A stretch of DNA of 64,000 bases from assembly GCA_038136035.1 (NCBI GenBank), contig JAYPYV010000001.1:62001-126000 (forward strand). Reading direction: 5' to 3'. The notes below the pieces were generated by a model. That model ran no database searches, had not been told where the DNA came from, and saw only the letters and a list, made by a program, of their open reading frames with translations. Both the position numbers and the translations under genes were made by a program. Below, one piece after another: positions 9,886-18,266 of this stretch; within the stretch, counting starts at the first letter, position 1; every line of letters begins with the position of its first letter. Source of the stretch: UBA9926 sp023261215. GTDB taxonomy: Bacteria; Pseudomonadota; Gammaproteobacteria; Pseudomonadales; Azotimanducaceae.

Positions 9886-9896
9886 TGCAACCCCGC

Positions 9897-10367
9897 CTAC
9901 AGTTCGCTGGCGAGCTTCTTCAGCATCGCTTCGTGAGCCGCTCGATCAACGGACGTTTTCAGAATCTGCTCGGCGCCTTGAACGGCGAGCTCACTCACCT
10001 TTTCTCGCAGCGCTTCTCTCGCCTGATTGATCTCTTGATCAATGGCATCCTGAGCGCCCTGAACGATTCGCTCGGCTTCAGCCTTCGCCTGAACCTTTGC
10101 TTCGTCGATGATTTGATTCGCTCGAGTGTGTGCTTGAGACACAAGCGCGCTGGCTTCTTGCTTTGCGGCTTCCAGTTCGCTCGCAACCGACTCGCTGGCT
10201 TCTTGTAACTGGAGCTCCGCTCGAGCCGCGTTTTCCAAACCATCCGAGATGCTTTTCTGTCTCGCCCGCATTGCGCTGGTCAATGGTGGCCAAACGTACT
10301 TCATGCAAAAGGCAACGAAGATGATGAAGGCCACCATCTGCGCAAACATGGTCAAGTTAATACTCAC
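9897..10367 (-). CDS. atpF: F1F0 ATP synthase b subunit
   Basis: Peripheral-stalk subunit with a single N-terminal membrane helix (about residues 5-25, ending KYVWPPL) and a long Ala/Glu/Lys-rich coiled coil for the rest of its 156 residues, the E. coli length. It dimerises and holds F1 static against the rotor. It lies between atpE (42 bases) and atpH (11 bases). Only one b gene is present, so the stalk is presumably a homodimer. Confidence 0.97.
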   Translation of the reverse strand: MSINLTMFAQMVAFIIFVAFCMKYVWPPLTSAMRARQKSISDGLENAARAELQLQEASESVASELEAAKQEASALVSQAHTRANQIIDEAKVQAKAEAERIVQGAQDAIDQEINQAREALREKVSELAVQGAEQILKTSVDRAAHEAMLKKLASEL

Positions 10368-10409
10368 AGATCACCTCTATGATTTTAATGTGCGCTTGGG
10401 TAATGCTGC

Positions 10410-10631
10410 TTATAGAGCGAAGATCATGTAGAGCGAAATACCCACGCCAATGATGGGAACCGCGTCAACCAACGCCAAGACGATAAAGAGCTGCGTCAAA
10501 AGCATCGGCTGAAGTTCTGGCTGACGAGCCACCCCTTCAAGGTACTTACCGCCCAACATACCAATGCCCACGCCGCTGCCGATCGCAGCTAAGCCCATCA
10601 AAATACCACCGGCAACCAGGATTAATTCCAT
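10410..10631 (-). CDS. atpE: F1F0 ATP synthase c subunit (proteolipid ring)
   Basis: Forms the rotor ring that carries protons. The 73 residues form two membrane helices joined by the polar loop ARQPEL. The ion-binding carboxylate is Asp56 in the ALVDAVPIIG stretch. The binding-site signature is that of a proton ring: the Gln/Glu-Ser pattern of sodium-binding rings is absent. The GIGMLGGKYLEG motif of helix 1 is conserved. It lies 28 bases after atpB. Confidence 0.98.
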   Translation of the reverse strand: MELILVAGGILMGLAAIGSGVGIGMLGGKYLEGVARQPELQPMLLTQLFIVLALVDAVPIIGVGISLYMIFAL

Positions 10632-10659
10632 TGCTCTCTCCTACTTTCTCTATCGAGTT

Positions 10660-11514
10660 TTAGTGTTCCCCAACGTCATGTGCCTGCGTGAGGTACACGA
10701 TAGTCAGAATCATGAAGACAAATGCCTGAAGCGCAATCACTAAAATATGAAATACGGCCCAAACAAATTGCATGCCGCCGCCCATCAACCCGAGCACCCA
10801 GCCCGATGAATACAGCAGCGCAATTAAGATAAATATCATTTCACCCGCGTAAAGGTTGCCGAAAAGACGCAAGCCATGAGATAGCGGCTTGGCAATCATG
10901 TCCACGGTTTCTAGGATGAAGTTAAACCAATACATGGACCAATGCGGAATCGGATGTGTGACCAGCCCGGCACCAAACTTCTTCGCGCCCTTGATCTTAA
11001 AGTTGTAATACAACACCAAGAAAAACACGGCGACCGACATGCCCAATGTCGCGTTTGGATCTGTCGTAGGTACGATTTTGAAGTAGGGAATACCCGAAAT
11101 CTCAGCAAGGTGCGGAATCAGATCGACGGGAATCAAATCCATCAGGTTCATGAGAAAGACCCATACCAAAATGGTCAACGACAGGGGTCCTATCAACGCA
11201 TTCGGTCGACTGCCGAAGACTTGCGCGATGTTGGTTTCAACAAACTCGACTGCCATTTCGCACACGTTTTGAAGCGTTCCGGGTACGCCTTGTGTGGCAT
11301 GCCGAGCCGCTGAGACAAAAAGTGCTAGGAATACAAAACCCAATCCGATCGACCAGATCATCGTGTCCAGATTGATCGCCCAAAAACCCATTTCAGCGAT
11401 CTCTTCCTGCGTGTGAGCAATCCCCCAGGTACCATCCGGGCGCTCACCATAGGTCAAGTTCGTGAGGTGATGCTCAATATAGGCTTCTGATGTGAGTGGG
11501 CCTTCACCTGCCAT
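10660..11514 (-). CDS. atpB: F1F0 ATP synthase a subunit
   Basis: Membrane stator that forms the two proton half-channels beside the c-ring. The 284 residues have five to six hydrophobic helices. The essential arginine lies in SHGLRLFGNLYAGE, and the C-terminal ALQAFVFMILTIVYL helix holds the conserved Gln and other channel residues. It is the first core structural gene of the operon, 108 bases after atpI. Confidence 0.98.
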   Translation of the reverse strand: MAGEGPLTSEAYIEHHLTNLTYGERPDGTWGIAHTQEEIAEMGFWAINLDTMIWSIGLGFVFLALFVSAARHATQGVPGTLQNVCEMAVEFVETNIAQVFGSRPNALIGPLSLTILVWVFLMNLMDLIPVDLIPHLAEISGIPYFKIVPTTDPNATLGMSVAVFFLVLYYNFKIKGAKKFGAGLVTHPIPHWSMYWFNFILETVDMIAKPLSHGLRLFGNLYAGEMIFILIALLYSSGWVLGLMGGGMQFVWAVFHILVIALQAFVFMILTIVYLTQAHDVGEH

Positions 11515-11622
11515 GTCTTCCTGCCTTTACTCTCTGTTCCGTCTGAACAAGGCCTCCTTTGAGGCACATAACAGCGAAACCGACTTTCGAATTTGTCTAT
11601 CGTCTCGAGCAGCTTGCTTAAC

Positions 11623-12003
11623 TTACTGCCCTTTCGCCGCGCTTCGGCGTTTGAGTGAGACTGATAATGCAGACAGTGGTTTTGCTAAATTGACCACCAA
11701 TGCACCACCGATAAAGGGCACCAACTCTACCGATTGCCACCCTAAAAAAACCGCACTAAACCCCAGGGCGATCGTTAACCACTTCGCCAAAATGCCCTTG
11801 GCCAACTGCGCATCGTGCCTCTGAATCAGGCGGTTCTGCACAAAAAGTGCGAGTACCATCACCAATCCACCTACAACCCAAGCCAGCGCGACCTCAATCG
11901 ACACCAAGGCGCTGATGCTTGCACCGATTAATATCGCCCCCACCTCCCAAAAACCGCTGTGGCGTGTGATCTGACGGGCCGTGTGATGCAATGTACGAGG
12001 CAT
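11623..12003 (-). CDS. atpI: ATP synthase protein I
   Basis: Small membrane protein encoded first in many atp operons and implicated in c-ring assembly or Mg2+ handling. The 126 residues contain four hydrophobic segments (about 20-38, 41-58, 74-90 and 93-110) and a basic C-terminal tail, as expected for the family. Recognition rests on position and topology, because the sequence family is poorly conserved. Start codon ATG at 12003. The promoter at 12047-12075 lies just upstream. Confidence 0.85.
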   Translation of the reverse strand: MPRTLHHTARQITRHSGFWEVGAILIGASISALVSIEVALAWVVGGLVMVLALFVQNRLIQRHDAQLAKGILAKWLTIALGFSAVFLGWQSVELVPFIGGALVVNLAKPLSALSVSLKRRSAAKGQ

Positions 12004-12046
12004 GGGCTGGATCGGGTCCCTTCCTACCCGATTTTAGGCGGTGCGG

Positions 12047-12075
12047 AGTATAAGGAATCTATTAGGCCGCTTCAA
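12047..12075 (-). promoter_or_regulatory. Sigma70 promoter of the atp operon
   Basis: On the minus strand TTGAAG (-35, at 12070-12075) and TATACT (-10, at 12047-12052) are separated by exactly 17 bases, a near-consensus housekeeping promoter. It lies 44 bases upstream of the atpI start and downstream of parB, so it should drive atpIBEFHAGDC independently of parAB. Confidence 0.75.
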
Positions 12076-12140
12076 CTGAAAGTCATCCCCTGATTCCTAT
12101 TTTTTGCGGTCTTTATGCCCGCTGACTCGTTGCCGAGGCG

Positions 12141-13046
12141 CTATTGATCAACCTGAAAACCCATGTGGCTCAAAATACCGTCGAGCTCATCTAGGCTGTC
12201 GTATCGAATGCTCAATTGGCCTTTGGACTTTGATTGTTGCTTGATCGATACGCGCTGACCGAGAAACGACGTGAGCTGTTGCTCTAAGCGGATAACATCG
12301 GGGTCGACCTTGGTACGCGAACCTTCTTCGCTGCGCGGTTCAGCCAACATTTTTCTAACCAAGCTCTCTGCTTGACGGACTGAAAGGCCCTTCTCCGCAA
12401 TCCGTCTTGCGGTCACACCTTGTTGTTCAACCGGTAACGCCAGCAACGCTCTGCCATGACCCATATCTAACAAGCCTTCCGCCACCAACTGCGCAGCATC
12501 TTTACTAAGGCGTGTAAGACGGATCGCATTGGTGACCGCTGTTCGGCTCTTCCCAACGGAATCTGCCACGGCTTGGTGCGTCAGCTGAAACTCTTCGATC
12601 AAACGAGAAAGCGCGATGGCCTCCTCCATAGGATTCAAATTCTCTCGCTGTATATTTTCTATCAGCGCCATTGCCAGTTGCTGGTCCGGCTGAACGACTT
12701 TCACCACCGCCGGTATGGTCGCTAAGCCCACTCGCTGACTGGCTCGCCACCGCCGCTCTCCAGCAACCAACTGGAATCGGTTTGCCGAAACTTCAGTCAC
12801 GACGACGGGTTGCATCAGTCCATGCTGCTTAATGGACGCGGCAAGCTCTTCAAGCGCCTCTTCATCGAATCGCTGGCGAGGCTGATATTGACCCCGTTCA
12901 ATCTGGTCTACTGGAATATGGCGCAACCCTGGTGCTGAGGTTTCAGGCGTTACGCCGGACTGAACCTCTGTCTCGCTTGGCACAACAGGCGTCGACCCTA
13001 GTAATGCGTCTAATCCTCGCCCGAGTCCTCTTTTCTTCACTGACAT
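12141..13046 (-). CDS. parB: Chromosome-partitioning protein ParB
   Basis: Binds parS sites near the origin and spreads as a CTP-dependent clamp to organise and segregate newly replicated origins. The 301 residues begin with the chromosomal ParB signature GLGRGLDALLG. GERRWRASQ is the CTP-binding motif, followed by ENIQRENLNPMEEA and a helix-turn-helix (QAVADSVGKSRTAVTNAIRL region, about 160-180). The C-terminal ~50 residues form the dimerisation domain. It lies 12 bases after parA. Two matching parS sites are present in recF at 26256 and 26880. Confidence 0.97.
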   Translation of the reverse strand: MSVKKRGLGRGLDALLGSTPVVPSETEVQSGVTPETSAPGLRHIPVDQIERGQYQPRQRFDEEALEELAASIKQHGLMQPVVVTEVSANRFQLVAGERRWRASQRVGLATIPAVVKVVQPDQQLAMALIENIQRENLNPMEEAIALSRLIEEFQLTHQAVADSVGKSRTAVTNAIRLTRLSKDAAQLVAEGLLDMGHGRALLALPVEQQGVTARRIAEKGLSVRQAESLVRKMLAEPRSEEGSRTKVDPDVIRLEQQLTSFLGQRVSIKQQSKSKGQLSIRYDSLDELDGILSHMGFQVDQ

Positions 13047-13058
13047 TGGTTCGATCTT

Positions 13059-13904
13059 CTATTCACTGGGCACATTATCCGGCGATCCCTCCGAATCGTC
13101 CAATCCTGCGTCGCTAGGTTGCGAGCCAACAGCCTGAATAGGGTGATCCAAACGCCGGGCCAATTCACCCGCAAGTGCGAGATAGGCCTTCGCGCCAACG
13201 GATTGGGGATCATAATCTAAGGCGGGCACGCCGTGGCTGGGCGCTTCGGCAAGGCGTACATTTCTTGGAATCATGGTTCGAAAGACCTTCTCTCCAAAGT
13301 AATCCTGCAATTGCGCCGTCACGTCTCTCGTCAAACTATTGCGCATATCGACCATCGTTCGAAGGATACCGGTGATTTCTAGACCCGGGTTTAGGCTTTC
13401 ATTGACCCGCGCCTTGGTTTCCAAGAGCGCGGTGAGGCCCTCAAGCGCGTAATACTCACACTGCATCGGTATCAGCAGGCCCGTTGCCGCAACCAAAGCG
13501 TTCAAGGTCAGGAGATTCAAGGCTGGCGGACAATCAATTAAGACAATATCAGCCGCTGGCTTGAATTGAGTGAGTGCTCGGCGGAGTAATCCTTCGCGTC
13601 CAGCACGTTCAGATAGTGTCAATTCGAGCCCGGTAAGATCAGCGTTCGCCCCCAAGAGACTCAGATTTTTGATTGCTGTGCTCGTCATCGCGGTCGCGAT
13701 CGCTTGATCTTCGATTAGGACATCAAACGCACTCCGATCGAGGGTCGCTTTATCAATCCCAACCCCCATCGTTGCATTGCCCTGAGCATCTAAATCAATC
13801 AATAAAACGCGCCGTTGCATCGCTGCAAGGCTCGCTGCGAGATTCACGCTGGTTGTCGTCTTGCCTACGCCACCTTTTTGGTTAACCACCGCCAACACAT
13901 GCAT
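13059..13904 (-). CDS. parA: Chromosome-partitioning ATPase ParA (Soj family)
   Basis: Walker-type ATPase that moves ParB-parS complexes along the nucleoid. The 281 residues start MHVLAVVNQKGGVGKTTTS, giving the deviant Walker A box with its signature lysine (KGGVGKTT). DLDAQGNATMG and DIVLIDCPPALNLLTLNAL are the Walker A' and B segments. The length and the lack of an N-terminal DNA-binding domain indicate a small chromosomal type Ib-like ParA. The last ~25 residues are an acidic, Ser/Asp-rich tail. It is upstream of parB and 65 bases after rsmG. Confidence 0.97.
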   Translation of the reverse strand: MHVLAVVNQKGGVGKTTTSVNLAASLAAMQRRVLLIDLDAQGNATMGVGIDKATLDRSAFDVLIEDQAIATAMTSTAIKNLSLLGANADLTGLELTLSERAGREGLLRRALTQFKPAADIVLIDCPPALNLLTLNALVAATGLLIPMQCEYYALEGLTALLETKARVNESLNPGLEITGILRTMVDMRNSLTRDVTAQLQDYFGEKVFRTMIPRNVRLAEAPSHGVPALDYDPQSVGAKAYLALAGELARRLDHPIQAVGSQPSDAGLDDSEGSPDNVPSE

Positions 13905-13969
13905 GGTGTCTATCTCCTCTATTCACAAACGGCAACGAACGCGCATCATCCGATTGAAGATGACTGAAC

Positions 13970-14599
13970 TCAATGGGCCTTTATCGTCAAAAGATGTCGA
14001 GCATCCTCCAAGAGGGGCACCTGAAGCGCACTCATGGTCCAGCTATTGGCGGCAAAATTCGCCAGGTCATCCGAGCTCGGCCTCTGGCCAAGCATGGCAA
14101 ACACTTGGCCACCCTTGCTCACCAGGTGCTGAACTTTTGTTAGCAGTTCGGGCAGCGGACAGAAGGCTCGGCATATCAACTCATCAAAGGTCTGAGCAGC
14201 GAAGTCTTCCACTCTCGCGTTGACGACCCGCACATTGTCTAGCTTTAACCTCGCTTTGACTTCCACTAGAAATCGCGTCTTTTTGCTGTTGCTATCGAGA
14301 AGATACACCGACTTGTTCGGACACAAAATGGCAATGGGTATGCCCGGTAACCCTGCCCCCGACCCCACATCAATGACTGGCGAGAGAGAGAGATGTGGCG
14401 CCACCACCAAGGAATCAAGTAAATGCTTACTTACCTGTTCCTCTTTATTTTTAATAGCAGTCAGATTGAATTTTTCATTCCAGCGATTCAGCAGTTCTAG
14501 GTAATCTAACAACTGCGCTTCGATTCTTGGAAAACCCAGAGCAGGATATTGAGCGGATAAAGCGCCGAGGCCATCTCGCAATCGCGCTTGAGTGGTCAC
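13970..14599 (-). CDS. rsmG: 16S rRNA (guanine527-N7)-methyltransferase
   Basis: SAM-dependent enzyme that makes m7G527 in 16S rRNA. The 209 residues have the usual length. The SAM-binding motif I is VIDVGSGAGLPGIPIAI (about 93-109), and NRWNEKFNLTAI with the LLDSLV stretch are GidB family motifs. The start overlaps the mnmG stop by 4 bases, so the two are translationally coupled, the classical gidA-gidB pair. Confidence 0.97.
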   Translation of the reverse strand: MTTQARLRDGLGALSAQYPALGFPRIEAQLLDYLELLNRWNEKFNLTAIKNKEEQVSKHLLDSLVVAPHLSLSPVIDVGSGAGLPGIPIAILCPNKSVYLLDSNSKKTRFLVEVKARLKLDNVRVVNARVEDFAAQTFDELICRAFCPLPELLTKVQHLVSKGGQVFAMLGQRPSSDDLANFAANSWTMSALQVPLLEDARHLLTIKAH

Positions 14600-16467
14600 C
14601 CCTCCCCCAAAGCATGTCCACCAAACCCTCGACGCTTTAGGTGCACCAATAGTAAGGACACCGCGGCCGGGGTGACGCCCGAAATGCGGCTTGCTTGACC
14701 AATGTTTTGAGGCCTGACTTGACTCAATTTTTGTTTAACCTCAGTGGACAGTCCTCGTATCTCCGCGTAATCGAGGGCTTCCGGTATTTGCATGGATTGC
14801 TGCGATTGAAGCTTGAGAACCTCTTGATGTTGGCGATCAATATAGCCCTGATACTTCAGTTCTATTTCTACTTGCTCAACGACGTCATCGGGCGCTTGCA
14901 AACCACAAGCCGACATCAGGTCAATCAGTTTCACTCTAGGACGCCGCGTTAATTCCGCCAATTTGGATGGCTTTCCCAACGGTTCGCCCAAAATCGCTTC
15001 GGCTTTGACATCGTCCATTGCAAACGGAGTACGCTGGACATCCTGACGCAAGCGCTCGACGGCCAACTGCTTATCGAGAAATGTTTGGTATTTCGCGTCG
15101 CTCAAAAGACCGTAACGCCTTGCCACCTCACAGAGCCTGACGTCGGCGTTATCTTGCCGCAGAATCAGCCGGTATTCTGCTCTGCTCGTGAACATCCGAT
15201 AAGGCTCTAGCGTGCCTAACGTAATCAAATCGTCGACCAAGACGCCCAGATAGGCTTCATTCCTCTGCGGCGTATAAGGCGTCATTCCTTTCACCGACAG
15301 CGCCGCGTTTAAACCGGCCAATAAACCCTGGGCGCCTGCTTCTTCATAGCCCGTTGTGCCGTTAATTTGGCCTGCAAAATAGAGTCCGTTCAGGTGGCGG
15401 GTCGCTAATGAGTCTCTCAATGACCGTGGGTCAAAATAATCGTATTCAATGGCATATCCTGGCCTTGTGATATGGGCCTCTTCAAACCCGGGTATGCTTT
15501 TAACAACGGCTTCTTGGACATCGAAGGGCAGGCTCGTGGAAATGCCGTTGGGATAGAGCTCGGTCGAGTTCAAACCCTCCGGCTCTATAAAAATCTGGTG
15601 AGATTGCTTGTCCGCGAAACGAACGATCTTGTCTTCAATCGATGGGCAATACCTGGGCCCGACCCCATCAATGACCCCCGTGTAGAGCGGGGACCGATCC
15701 AATCCTTGACGAATAATGTCGTGGGTTTGTTCTGTGGTGTGCGTGATATGGCAAGCCACTTGCTCAGGGTGAACGTCGGCCTTGGTCCAAAATGAGAGGT
15801 TAGGTGTCGGTGTATCACCTGGCTGTACCTCTAGATTCTTAAAGTCGACAGTCCGTGCATCGATCCTCGGCGGTGTCCCTGTTTTCAGCCGACCAACGCC
15901 AAGGTCCAACTCTCTTAAACGATCAGCCAACCGGATGGAAGCGGGGTCTCCAGCACGCCCACCGCTCTGTTGATTCAGGCCAACATGGATGATTCCGCCA
16001 AGAAAGGTGCCCACAGTGAGCACGACAGCGTGCGCTGAGATCCTCTGCTGCATTTGGGTTACGACACCCTTGACGGTCTCCCCTTCGACGATGAGGTCAT
16101 CTACGGATTGCTGGAAAATCCAAAGGTTCGGTTGAGACTCTAAGCGTCGCCGAATCGCCTGTCGGTATAGCTGGCGGTCTGCCTGCGCTCGGGTGGCTCG
16201 GACTGCCGGGCCTTTTCTAGCATTCAGCACCCTAAAGTGAATGCCAGCCTCGTCTGCGGCTTCACCCATTAAGCCACCCATTGCGTCAATCTCTCGCACC
16301 AGGTGACTCTTGCCAATACCACCGATAGCCGGATTACAGGACATCTGACCGAGTGTCTCGATGTTCTGAGTGATGAGTAGGGTTTTTGCACCCGCTCGGG
16401 CTGAAGCCGCTGCGGCCTCGCTTCCCGCATGCCCGCCTCCAACGACGATCACATCAAACTGATTCAT
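14596..16467 (-). CDS. mnmG: tRNA uridine-34 carboxymethylaminomethyl-modifying enzyme MnmG
   Basis: FAD-dependent partner of MnmE that installs the cmnm5 group on wobble uridine 34 of tRNAs. The frame is open further upstream (to 16575), but ATG at 16467 is preferred: it has a GAAGG ribosome site and gives MNQFDVIVVGGGHAGSEAA, the expected N-terminal dinucleotide fold, and 623 residues against 629 in E. coli. SCNPAIGGIGKSHLVREIDA and KTGTPPRI are conserved FAD/active-site segments. The C-terminal helical domain binds MnmE. A 338-base gap separates it from mnmE. Confidence 0.97.
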   Translation of the reverse strand: MNQFDVIVVGGGHAGSEAAAASARAGAKTLLITQNIETLGQMSCNPAIGGIGKSHLVREIDAMGGLMGEAADEAGIHFRVLNARKGPAVRATRAQADRQLYRQAIRRRLESQPNLWIFQQSVDDLIVEGETVKGVVTQMQQRISAHAVVLTVGTFLGGIIHVGLNQQSGGRAGDPASIRLADRLRELDLGVGRLKTGTPPRIDARTVDFKNLEVQPGDTPTPNLSFWTKADVHPEQVACHITHTTEQTHDIIRQGLDRSPLYTGVIDGVGPRYCPSIEDKIVRFADKQSHQIFIEPEGLNSTELYPNGISTSLPFDVQEAVVKSIPGFEEAHITRPGYAIEYDYFDPRSLRDSLATRHLNGLYFAGQINGTTGYEEAGAQGLLAGLNAALSVKGMTPYTPQRNEAYLGVLVDDLITLGTLEPYRMFTSRAEYRLILRQDNADVRLCEVARRYGLLSDAKYQTFLDKQLAVERLRQDVQRTPFAMDDVKAEAILGEPLGKPSKLAELTRRPRVKLIDLMSACGLQAPDDVVEQVEIELKYQGYIDRQHQEVLKLQSQQSMQIPEALDYAEIRGLSTEVKQKLSQVRPQNIGQASRISGVTPAAVSLLLVHLKRRGFGGHALGEG

Positions 16468-16805
16468 CCTGCTACCTTCATCTTTTTTGCCCGTACTATG
16501 GGATTTTGTAGCGTCTAGTGACAGCGAACGGGTTGGAAGCACACAACAATTAGCCTTCCTAATCACCCGCTTCACAGCGTTCGATCATACGCTGCACTGA
16601 CCGCCTAACCGTTTGTCCGGCGCCGACCGCTCCTAGGACAATGCCTAAAACGGCGGCTTCTAAACCCGGTCGTTACTCGCAGCTAAACAAAATCATTCCA
16701 GCGCACAACGCGGGCCGGCAAGTTTAGCGCTTAAAAACCGAGAATCAATCATCAGGTCGATAGGCGCTGACACGTGACGGGTTGACTTCTTAACGATTTG
16801 TTGAG
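16468..16805. other. Intergenic region between mnmE and mnmG
   Basis: 338 bases with no open frame of note and no recognisable tRNA, terminator or promoter consensus. It presumably carries the mnmG promoter and the 3' end of the mnmE transcript. Confidence 0.4.
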
Positions 16806-18266
16806 CTATTTTCCGATGCAGAAACTGGAGAAGATTCGGCCCAAAAGTGCGTCGCTGGTGACTTGGCCAGTGATCTCTCCCAGCGCCATTTGTGTGCGCC
16901 TAAGGTCTTCGGCAACCAACTCGCCTGGCTGACCACTTTCAAGCGCCAACAAGGCATCGCCAATGGATCGATGGGCCGACGAAAGCGCCTGAACATGCCG
17001 TTCCCTCGCCGAAAATCTCGATTCACCCTGGAAAAGGTTTTCCGTTGCTCTAACAATGACTGTGCGCAGCGTTTCTAAGCCAGCGGGTTCAGTCATCGAG
17101 ACAAGCGCGACGTGATCAAGATCGGTGGCCAATTGCGACAATGCCTTAAGATCTTGGGTCGCGAGCAAGTCTATTTTGTTGATCACAAAGAGCGTGTTTC
17201 CCGGCGCTGACTTCCCGGTCATCAAGGACTGCGCATGGTCGTTCAGAACGGATATCAAGTCATTCCCAGGCTGGTTTAGCTGGCTGATCTGCAGGGCCTG
17301 CGCATCAATCAAAAACACGACGAGATCGGCGGACTCTAGGGCGACGCGAGATCGGCGTACACCCTGAATTTCAACCGGATCCTCTGTTTCTCTAATGCCC
17401 GCGGTATCCGATACTTGGAACATCCAGCCGTCGAGTAAGACCTCTTCGCGAACCACATCGCGCGTGGTGCCAGCGATGTCGGTAACAATCGAGGTATCTC
17501 TTCTTGCCAACCAATTCATCAAACTCGATTTGCCCGCGTTGGGGGCACCCGCTAGCACCATGCTGAGACCATTCCTAACGCGTGCGCCGGCTTCAGCTTC
17601 CAGGAGTATAGAATTCACGTCGCTCGACAGCTGACGGGTTCGATTGAGCACATCGCCATCCGCTAGAAAATCAATCCCCTCCTCGTCAGAAAAGTCGATC
17701 GCGGCTTCAATGTAGACTCTTAACTCAGTTGTACTTTCCACCAAACGATGGACCGCCTCGGAGAAGACGCCCTGCAGGCTTTCTAGCGCATTCTTTGCTG
17801 CTCGCACGTTTTCGCTGCTGATGAGGTCGGCCACCGCTTCTAGCTGAACCAAATCCAATTTGTCGTTCAAAAACGCGCGTTCACTGAATTCCCCGGGTCG
17901 TGCCATTCGAGCACCCAGGTCAAGCGCAGACTGGATGGTTCTTTGCACAACCACGGGTCCGCCGTGGAGTTGGAATTCAACAACGTCCTCGCCTGTGAAG
18001 GAGCGCGGAGCCTTAAAATAAAGAAGCAATCCTTGATCAATCAGGGCGCCGTCCGAGTCTTTGATGGATCGAACGGTCGCTTTGCGGGGCGCAGTTGCTC
18101 CGCCCGCCATAAGTCCACCAATCGATGAAGCGTCGGGGCCCGAGAGTCTCACAATCGATACACCGCCCCGGCCCTGGGGCGTGGCCTCTGCAACTATCGT
18201 ATCCAAGCTTCTTTGGGGCCTTGCTTCAAGGCTAGTCCCGTCCGAGTTCGAGCTGGCGGGTGACAT
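16806..18266 (-). CDS. mnmE: tRNA modification GTPase MnmE
   Basis: GTPase that works with MnmG on tRNA wobble uridine. The 486 residues are ~30 longer than the E. coli protein. The extra part is an N-terminal stretch overlapping yidC by 35 bases, and a TTG further in (18206, before DTIVAEATPQGRGG) would give the usual length, so the start is uncertain. The G domain shows GAPNAGKSS (G1), TDIAGTTRD (G2), DTAG (G3) and NKID (G4). The protein ends with FCIGK, the family's C-terminal Cys motif. Confidence 0.95.
   Translation of the reverse strand: MSPASSNSDGTSLEARPQRSLDTIVAEATPQGRGGVSIVRLSGPDASSIGGLMAGGATAPRKATVRSIKDSDGALIDQGLLLYFKAPRSFTGEDVVEFQLHGGPVVVQRTIQSALDLGARMARPGEFSERAFLNDKLDLVQLEAVADLISSENVRAAKNALESLQGVFSEAVHRLVESTTELRVYIEAAIDFSDEEGIDFLADGDVLNRTRQLSSDVNSILLEAEAGARVRNGLSMVLAGAPNAGKSSLMNWLARRDTSIVTDIAGTTRDVVREEVLLDGWMFQVSDTAGIRETEDPVEIQGVRRSRVALESADLVVFLIDAQALQISQLNQPGNDLISVLNDHAQSLMTGKSAPGNTLFVINKIDLLATQDLKALSQLATDLDHVALVSMTEPAGLETLRTVIVRATENLFQGESRFSARERHVQALSSAHRSIGDALLALESGQPGELVAEDLRRTQMALGEITGQVTSDALLGRIFSSFCIGK

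Noticed and set aside
12090..12125. T-run near GCGGTC in the parB-atpI gap as a terminator of parB
   Set aside because: The T-run is on the wrong strand for parB and no stable stem precedes it.
16465..16575. N-terminal extension of MnmG
   Set aside because: The extra 36 residues have no counterpart in the family, and the ATG at 16467 has its own GAAGG site.
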